A stretch of DNA of 22,655 nucleotides. It comes from Desulfobacterales bacterium. Lineage in GTDB: Bacteria; Desulfobacterota; Desulfobacteria; Desulfobacterales; UBA5852. The notes below the pieces were generated by a model. The model had not been told where the DNA came from, made no database searches, and saw only the letters and a program-made list of their open reading frames with translations. The stretch covers positions 1 to 22,655 of the forward strand of contig JASJBQ010000020.1 in NCBI GenBank assembly GCA_030066455.1, read 5' to 3'. Positions 15,204 to 21,009 of the stretch are shown piece by piece (the stretch's first letter is position 1; each line of letters starts with the position of its first letter). Position numbers and translations under genes: made by a program.

Positions 15204-16262
15204 ATGACTTACACCGCCCCTCTAAAAGGCGTCTGCATCGGCGCCGGCTATTTCAGCCAGTTCCATCTCGAAGCCTGGCATCGCATCCCCGAGGTCGCCA
15301 TTACGGCCCTGTGCGACCTCGACCGCCCGCGGGCCGAGGCCCAGGCGCGGTCCTACGGCGTCCCAAACTGCTACCGTGACTTCCGCGAAATGCTCGCGGC
15401 GGAAAAACCCGATTTTATCGACATCCTCAGCCCGCCGGCCACGCACCCGGAGATTGTGGATTTCGCCGCCCGCCGCAGGATCGCCATGATCTGCCAGAAG
15501 CCGCTGGCGCCGACCATGGCGGCCTGCCGCCAACTGGTGGCACTGACCGAAGCGCACGACGTCCCCTTCATGGTCCACGACAACTGGCGCTGGCAGCCCT
15601 GGTACCGCGAAATCAAAAAAATCCTGGACAAGGGCACCATCGGCGATGTCTCCTTCGCCTCTTTTCAGATGCGCATGGGCGACGGCTGGGGCGAGGACGC
15701 CTATCTCGACCGCCAGCCTTTTTTCCGTGACTACGAACGACTGCTGATCTATGAGACCGGTGTCCACTTCATCGACACGTTCCGCTTTCTCTTCGGTGAA
15801 ATCAAAAGCGTCTACGCCCAGCTCTACCGCCTCAACCCCGTGATACGGGGCGAAGACTGCGGGCAGGTGTTCTTCAATTTCGTCGGCGGCCAGCGGGCCA
15901 TCATGGACGCCAACCGCTACAACGAGGACGAAAGCGGCGTCAGCCTGTACAAGTGCCACCCGCGCACAACCTTCGGCATCATGCGTCTGGACGGATCCGC
16001 CGGGCACTTGATCATGGATTCCTGCGGGGATCTCACCGTCAAGCAACTCGGCCGCTCCTCCTACCGCCACGAGTACTACCGCGAACACCGGGGATTTGCG
16101 GGCGACAGCGTCTACAACACCTTCCAGCACTTCGTCACCCACCTGATCGCAGGCAAGTTGTTCGAAACTAACGGGCGGGAATACCTGAAGACGCTCGAAG
16201 TGGTGGAGGCCTGCTACCGCTCGGCCGCCAGCGGGATGCCGGAGATGTTGGACGGAGAATAG
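15204..16262 (+). CDS. Gfo/Idh/MocA-family NAD(P)-dependent oxidoreductase
   Basis: This is a 352-residue enzyme. Residues 9-120 form the Rossmann domain, with GVCIGAGYFSQFH (9-21) binding the nucleotide and an acidic strand end LCDLDRP (36-42), which suggests NAD preference. The usual EKP motif reads QKP here, with Lys100-region lysine at 99. The C-terminal substrate domain has LIYETGVHFIDTFRFL (181-196) with the catalytic His188. The family oxidises or reduces sugars, inositols and sugar acids. It is a candidate for the missing tetronate (or sugar) dehydrogenase of this locus. ATG 15204 gives the standard family start; it follows the GntR gene by 31 bp. Confidence 0.9.
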   Translation: MTYTAPLKGVCIGAGYFSQFHLEAWHRIPEVAITALCDLDRPRAEAQARSYGVPNCYRDFREMLAAEKPDFIDILSPPATHPEIVDFAARRRIAMICQKPLAPTMAACRQLVALTEAHDVPFMVHDNWRWQPWYREIKKILDKGTIGDVSFASFQMRMGDGWGEDAYLDRQPFFRDYERLLIYETGVHFIDTFRFLFGEIKSVYAQLYRLNPVIRGEDCGQVFFNFVGGQRAIMDANRYNEDESGVSLYKCHPRTTFGIMRLDGSAGHLIMDSCGDLTVKQLGRSSYRHEYYREHRGFAGDSVYNTFQHFVTHLIAGKLFETNGREYLKTLEVVEACYRSAASGMPEMLDGE

Positions 16263-16596
16263 ACTGCTGGGATTTGCGTATCTCCGGTCGTTTGTGAGGC
16301 GGATCGGATGATCTGGCGGATAACCACTAAATAGTGACAACCATCAGAAAATCTTGACTATTTGGATCCTGGCCTGGTAGTCTGGCAGCGATCGATTGGC
16401 TTACCTTAGAGCTGGTTTCGATCCTCTAATTGTCCTGAGCTCTCATCTCAGCCTTTCCTTCCCTCCGACTTCCGTTCGGCCCCAATCTGACTGCCCATAA
16501 TTTATCCGGCCGGTGTATAGGGCTTCCTGAGTGTCGCTGCGGAACAGGCAGGTCCCTCATTTTTTCATCGATCGATTCAAAAGGAGACGGATTATC
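16263..16596. other. Intergenic region before the acyl-CoA dehydrogenase gene
   Basis: This 334-bp gap has no recognisable gene and is less GC-rich than the preceding operon. It holds a dyad, CACTA-AA-TAGTG (16325-16336), and shortly after it TTGACT (16354-16359) with TAGTCT 18 nt downstream, a weak promoter candidate. Together they could be an operator-promoter pair for the dehydrogenase gene. I see no intrinsic terminator for the preceding operon. Confidence 0.35.
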
Positions 16597-17877
16597 ATGT
16601 ACGATTTTCTGCTAACCCCGGAGCAAAAAGCGGTCAAGGCCGAGGCACGCGAATTTGTGAACACGGAGATTACGGGCGATTTTCTGAGGAAGCTTGATAA
16701 GGACGAGATCGTGTATCCCAGGGAGTATGTGGAGAAGCTGGCGGCGCGGGGTCTGCGGGGGATACGGTTTCCGAAGGCGTATGGCGGAAAGGGGCTTGAC
16801 TGGGTGGCGGAGGTGGCGGCTACCGAGGAGATCGGGTGTTTGGGGATGGCTCTGGGCTGCGCGTTCGTTATGCCCTCCATCGTGGGGGAGGCCTTGAATG
16901 TTTTTGGCACCGAGGATCAGAAACAGAGGTACCTGAAGCCGTACATCGAAGGCAAACTGGTAGCGGCCGAGGCGTTGACTGAGCCCCGGGGCGGTTCCGA
17001 CTTCTTCGGGGCCATGACGCGGGCAGAACTCAAGGGCGATCATTTCGTATTGAACGGAATGAAACGCTTTGTGGTTGGCGCCGAGGGCGCGGACTTTTTT
17101 CTGGTTTACTGCCGGACGAATTTTGATGCGAACGCCCACAAGTATCAAAAATTGAGCCTTCTCATCGTTGACCGCGGGCCGGGGGTGGAGACGGAGTACC
17201 TATACGGGCTGATGGGATGCCGGGGCGGGGGCACAGGTCGGCTTGTGTTCCGGGACGTGAAGGTGCCCAAGGCGAATCTGATAGGCGAACTTCACGGTGG
17301 CGCCCTGTGCTTCCACCAGATGATGATTCCGGAGCGGCTCACTTCCGCAGCGGGCTGCCTGGGCACTTGGGGTGCGTTGGATCTCGCCGTGCGCTATTCG
17401 GCGAAACGCCGGGCTTTCGGCAAGGAGATTCGCCGCTATCAAGGCGTGAGCTTCAAGGTGGCGGACAGTATCACCAAGCTGGATGCGGCCCGGGGTCTGT
17501 GCCATATGGCGGCCCGGGCCGTAGACGCAAGCTACCCCAACCAGCGGCGCATTGTGAGCGAGGCCAAACGTTTCGCCACAGAGGCGGCTTGGGAAATTGT
17601 AAACGACGCCATGCAGGTGATGGGCGGCATCGGGTACACGGACGTCTACCCAATCGAGCGGGCGTTGCGGGACACGCGGCTGGGTATGATTTGGACGGGC
17701 ACAAGCGAGGTCATGAATCTCATGATCCAGCACGAGTACTATAACGAGGTGCTCTCGCCGGAATACAGCCGCAGAAAGATGGAGGACGACGCCATGAATC
17801 CGGACGCATCCGAGCGCTGCCTGACGGATGAGGATATGGAGAAAGTGTTCGGTCGCAAACTAGGGCCGTCCCTTTAA
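16597..17877 (+). CDS. Acyl-CoA dehydrogenase family protein
   Basis: This 426-residue flavoenzyme has the three-domain acyl-CoA dehydrogenase layout. The N-terminal helical domain is 1-125; the middle beta-domain includes ALTEPRGGSDF (126-136) and LNGMKRFVVGAEGADFFLVY; the C-terminal domain has YSAKRRAFGKEI (267-278) and MQVMGGIGYT (339-348). The usual catalytic Glu of the I-x-E-G-T motif is replaced: MIWTGTSEVM has Thr367. Glu246 (IPERLTSAAG) sits where isovaleryl-CoA and long-chain dehydrogenases carry their base, so it is the likely catalytic residue. The C-terminus extends about 35 residues past the usual end. The start has AAGGAG 10 nt upstream. It probably oxidises an acyl-CoA and passes electrons to ETF; the substrate is unknown. 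It stands alone, flanked by long gaps. Confidence 0.92.
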   Translation: MYDFLLTPEQKAVKAEAREFVNTEITGDFLRKLDKDEIVYPREYVEKLAARGLRGIRFPKAYGGKGLDWVAEVAATEEIGCLGMALGCAFVMPSIVGEALNVFGTEDQKQRYLKPYIEGKLVAAEALTEPRGGSDFFGAMTRAELKGDHFVLNGMKRFVVGAEGADFFLVYCRTNFDANAHKYQKLSLLIVDRGPGVETEYLYGLMGCRGGGTGRLVFRDVKVPKANLIGELHGGALCFHQMMIPERLTSAAGCLGTWGALDLAVRYSAKRRAFGKEIRRYQGVSFKVADSITKLDAARGLCHMAARAVDASYPNQRRIVSEAKRFATEAAWEIVNDAMQVMGGIGYTDVYPIERALRDTRLGMIWTGTSEVMNLMIQHEYYNEVLSPEYSRRKMEDDAMNPDASERCLTDEDMEKVFGRKLGPSL

Positions 17878-18051
17878 CGGGCAACCTCAAAATGAAATCG
17901 TCTGAACGAACCGGATATCATCGATACTGATCGCCGAAATCTATAGGTCAGCAATTTGGCACGCTAATCTGTAGGTTTGGATTGTCCTGAGAATCACAAA
18001 CATGGGAAAGGCGATATCTATTAGTTCGCTTGGGAAAATGATTGCCCAGAC

Positions 18052-18084
18052 ACCCTAAATTTATCGATGTTTACCCTAAATTTA
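18052..18084. repeat. Two ACCCTAAATTTA boxes spaced 21 bp apart
   Basis: Identical 12-bp copies lie at 18052-18063 and 18073-18084, a 21-bp period equal to two helical turns. Each contains the palindrome TAAATTTA. The phasing suggests tandem protein-binding sites rather than chance. Confidence 0.7.
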
Positions 18085-18107
18085 GTTCAAAATACCAACC
18101 CATCTAT

Positions 18108-18145
18108 TTATGGATTAACAGGATAATTATGGATTAACAGGATAA
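18108..18145. repeat. Perfect tandem duplication of a 19-bp unit
   Basis: TTATGGATTAACAGGATAA occurs twice with no spacer (18108-18126, 18127-18145). It may be slippage, a short repeat element, or tandem binding sites. It lies about 100 bp before the class V protein start. Confidence 0.8.
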
Positions 18146-18242
18146 AAATTCTCCCCTAAAAAAGGCGACCGTGGGTTCATCAACCCCCTGTGCGTGTTGG
18201 GGAGTATCATCGAAATCCAACTCAATAATTCGGAGGGGCAAG

Positions 18243-19538
18243 ATGCAAACAACGAATCAGGATCGAATGGATGCCACCGAAATAGGCGTGTCACGCCGCC
18301 ACTTTTTAGGCATGACCGTTTGTGCTGCCGGGCTCGCGATGGCAAGCCCCTCCTTGGCATTGGCACAAAAAACATCTGCCGGTGCTCGATCCGAGTGGGA
18401 GCAGGTGAGGGACATGTTCACCTTCAGTGAAGGCTCGGTTCCAATGAACGCGGCGAATCTATGCCCCTCTTTCGGCCCTGTGGCGGAAAAAGTGTTTGCC
18501 ATGACCCGAGACCTCAACCAAGATGTCTCTTTCACCAACCGGAAGAAACTAGCGGTCCTACTGGAGGAGACCCGTGCCCGCGTGGCCGAATATTTGAACG
18601 TGGATCATTACGATGTGGCGCTTGTTCGCAACACCTCCGAAGCCAATTGCATCATCAACAACGGGTTCCCACTGGGGCCGAAAGACCAGGTTTTGTTGTG
18701 GACCGAAAACCATGCCACCAATAACCAGGCTTGGGACATCCGGCAGAAACGGTATGGCTTTGAGATTAAACGCGTCTCCCTGCCCTGGAAAACACCGCCC
18801 AGCAAAAAAGAAGTGGTGGCCTTTTTCAAAAAACAGATCGAGCCCGGTAAAACTAAACTGTTCACCTTCACGGAGGTGTCCAACGTTTCCGGCCTTAAGC
18901 TGCCGGCCAAGGAACTGTGCGCTATGGCGCATGAGCACGATATCTATGTGCATGTGGACGGTGCTCAGAGTTGGGGCGCATTGGACCTTGATTTGAAGGA
19001 TATGGACTGCGACAGCTTCTCGGCCAGTTCCCACAAATGGTTCTGTGGTCCAAAGGAAACCGGCATTTTATACGTGAAGAAAAAATACGCCACCCAAATT
19101 TGGCCCAACAACTTCGGGTATACCGGCCATATCAAGGTTGAGATGGATCTGCCGGACGCCCGCCGCTTTGAAACCCTGGGGCAACGGGACGATGCCGCTA
19201 TCGCCGCCCTGTTGGACGCTGTGAAGATTCACCGGACCATAGGTTCCCAAGCCGTTCACAACCGGGTGGTATTTCTGGCAGACCGTCTGAAGCAGGGATT
19301 GAAGAAGAACGGTGCCAAGCTGGTCACCCCGGAAAGCGCGGAATTCAGCCACGGTGTCGTCATCATGGAAATCCCTGAAAAACACAGCGCCAAGGTGGTT
19401 GACATGTTGTATTTCAACTCCGGCATTGCCGGCGCCCCCACGGGCGGCCTGCGGTTGTGTCCGCACATTTACAACACGGAAGCGCATGTCGATCGCGCAA
19501 TCGCCGGCGTAAAAGAGGCGATGTCGTCCGTGATCTGA
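18243..19538 (+). CDS. Tat-exported class V aminotransferase-fold PLP enzyme
   Basis: This is a 431-residue protein. Residues 1-42 are a twin-arginine signal: SRRHFLG with Arg18-Arg19, hydrophobic TVCAAGLAMASPSLAL, then ALAQ. The rest is a fold-type I PLP enzyme of the class V/isopenicillin-N-epimerase-like group. It has RNTSEANCIINNGF (129-142), VDGAQSWGALDLDL with PLP-contacting Asp239, and SSHKWFCGPKETG with Schiff-base Lys265. The cysteine-desulfurase active-site Cys loop (RTGHHC) is not present; the equivalent end reads LRLCPHIYNT, as in epimerase-like members. Tat export implies PLP is inserted in the cytoplasm and the enzyme works in the periplasm. I chose ATG 18243 because GGAGGGG precedes it and the signal peptide starts properly. 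The substrate is unknown. Confidence 0.9.
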   Translation: MQTTNQDRMDATEIGVSRRHFLGMTVCAAGLAMASPSLALAQKTSAGARSEWEQVRDMFTFSEGSVPMNAANLCPSFGPVAEKVFAMTRDLNQDVSFTNRKKLAVLLEETRARVAEYLNVDHYDVALVRNTSEANCIINNGFPLGPKDQVLLWTENHATNNQAWDIRQKRYGFEIKRVSLPWKTPPSKKEVVAFFKKQIEPGKTKLFTFTEVSNVSGLKLPAKELCAMAHEHDIYVHVDGAQSWGALDLDLKDMDCDSFSASSHKWFCGPKETGILYVKKKYATQIWPNNFGYTGHIKVEMDLPDARRFETLGQRDDAAIAALLDAVKIHRTIGSQAVHNRVVFLADRLKQGLKKNGAKLVTPESAEFSHGVVIMEIPEKHSAKVVDMLYFNSGIAGAPTGGLRLCPHIYNTEAHVDRAIAGVKEAMSSVI

Positions 19539-19573
19539 ATGCGATATGGTCTAATAAATCATATTGCGGCGAT

Positions 19574-20434
19574 CTATTCGTACATTTTTTGATTCATCTC
19601 GTAGATCTGTACGGCTTCCTCGCCCCCATGTTCCCTGGCTTCGCCCAATAATCCGAGGGCAATGCTGAATTTCGAATGACCGCCGGCAAAGGGACTCTTG
19701 ACATAACTGAATTTATAGATGCGTAGCCCCTTGGGTTTGGTCCAGACAATCTTAAGCGGTCCCAGGACTTTGTCGTGTATCTCTTCAATGCTGTAGGCCT
19801 GACTGCCCTCGGGCAGGCGGTTGTATTTTTTCAAAAGGGTCAATTGATATGAAGGATTAAATACATAGAGGCGAGTATTATCGTTGGGATACGTATAAAT
19901 GACCTCCAATGCCAAGGCCCCGCCCAGGGAATGGCCGGTCAAGCTGATGACGGTATTTAGCCCGCTGTATTTGGCTTTAATTTCTTCATAGAGCTGAACG
20001 GCCTTGATGCGATGATTATGGGTCAGGGTCCCGTCCACCAGGTCGGGCACCGAAAATTTTGCGGTTCCACGGTAGGCAATGACGACTTCGGCAGGCGCAT
20101 CGGTGCCATCCTCATCGTCGTCGGCCCTTACTTCGAACACCTTGGCCTGAAAGGATCCATTGCTGTAGACCTTGCTGTCAATAAATTCCCGGCTCGGCTG
20201 GGATACCTGACTGTCCTCGTGTCTGACCTCCCGGACGTATGCCGGCAGCGCGAAAGGCGTGTTTTCTTCCGTCTCGTATGAATTGACGGATAACAGGGCA
20301 TAACGATAAGCTTTATCCACAACCTGTTCGCATGGGCCCACATGTCGACCGTTTTCGATTTCGCATATGTGCACATTCTTCGTGCTACAGGAGCAAAGGG
20401 TGAGCAATATGACCAAACAGAATTTGATTCGCAA
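19574..20434 (-). CDS. Lipase class 3-like alpha/beta hydrolase, predicted lipoprotein
   Basis: This is a 286-residue protein. The N-terminus RIKFCLVILLTLCSC is a lipoprotein signal with lipobox L13-C14-S15-C16; Cys16 would be lipidated. A lipase_3-type domain follows: VVIAYRGTAKFS (117-128) provides the oxyanion-hole region, and GHSLGGALALEV has nucleophile Ser169. The acid and histidine are probably in the C-terminal third, for example the His of GGHSKFS. It should sit in the envelope and cleave an ester. The start is TTG (20434); no in-frame ATG lies upstream, and GGAAGG is about 10 nt before it. The gene is less GC-rich than the rest of the window and is convergent with the class V gene, 35 bp away. 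Confidence 0.82.
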   Translation of the reverse strand: MRIKFCLVILLTLCSCSTKNVHICEIENGRHVGPCEQVVDKAYRYALLSVNSYETEENTPFALPAYVREVRHEDSQVSQPSREFIDSKVYSNGSFQAKVFEVRADDDEDGTDAPAEVVIAYRGTAKFSVPDLVDGTLTHNHRIKAVQLYEEIKAKYSGLNTVISLTGHSLGGALALEVIYTYPNDNTRLYVFNPSYQLTLLKKYNRLPEGSQAYSIEEIHDKVLGPLKIVWTKPKGLRIYKFSYVKSPFAGGHSKFSIALGLLGEAREHGGEEAVQIYEMNQKMYE

Positions 20435-21009
20435 TTTTCCAACACCTTCCGGTAGATACCATGGGGTATACCGCCGCGGCTGCTCCTTTGTGTACCGAGC
20501 GAAGTCTATAACTCGGACGTTTGATCAAGGCGAGAGCGGGCCTATTTTACTCAATGCGCACCCAAAGTCCAGAGTTTAATCCGCGAATCTCAACAGCTAC
20601 CAGGACCCTTGCGGGATCCTGTGTTTCATGGCGCTTGTTGAACCAAGACGAGTAGAAGATGATAGAAAGAATCGGAGGTATTTATAATAAAGGGGGGAGC
20701 GTCGGAATGATGCTCGGACATAATTTTTCATTCACCAGCAGTATTGCTATTTATTCGTACCATCATCTGAACGTCGAAGACATGATAGCAAATCCAAATG
20801 TGGCCTTCAGAACCAAAAGGGGTAAGCGACAGCTATTCTTCAATAATCCAATATCACAGTGCCTAGTCTAAATGATGCCACGATTACGTTTGGCCCACAA
20901 ACCCCTTAAGATTTCCGGATTCGCATGGCCGTGTGAGGTTTAAGCGCGTCCCTGCTGGTGTTTTGTTCAACTAAGCATTGCTGGATTCCAAGAATTAAAA
21001 GGAGGTACA
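20435..21009. other. Intergenic region upstream of the sulfatase gene
   Basis: In this 575-bp gap I see one candidate small ORF (20707-20871) and a hairpin (20601-20621) in which CAGGA/TCCTG and CCC/GGG pair with one bulged A. The strong ribosome site AAGGAGG lies just before the sulfatase ATG. No clear promoter is visible. Confidence 0.4.
20707..20871 (+). CDS. Candidate small ORF, unknown
   Basis: This is a 54-codon frame starting MMLGHNFSFTSS and ending PISQCLV. It is kept only because a strong GGGGGGAG ribosome-site-like run lies 7 nt before ATG 20707. The frame is open back to an alternative ATG at 20659, and TATAAT occurs just upstream. There is no recognisable domain, signal peptide or homolog. 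It may be fortuitous. Confidence 0.2.
   Translation: MMLGHNFSFTSSIAIYSYHHLNVEDMIANPNVAFRTKRGKRQLFFNNPISQCLV

Larger units (their letters stand above)
17878..18242. other. AT-rich intergenic region with two sets of short repeats
   Basis: This 365-bp gap is clearly more AT-rich than the flanking genes. It has no recognisable gene but carries two repeat pairs (18052-18084 and 18108-18145). The ribosome site GGAGGGG lies just before the ATG at 18243. The region probably contains the promoter of the Tat-exported class V protein. Confidence 0.5.

Noticed and set aside
20367..20579. 70-codon plus-strand frame at the 5' end of the lipase gene
   Set aside because: Antisense to the lipoprotein signal region, with no motif; likely fortuitous.
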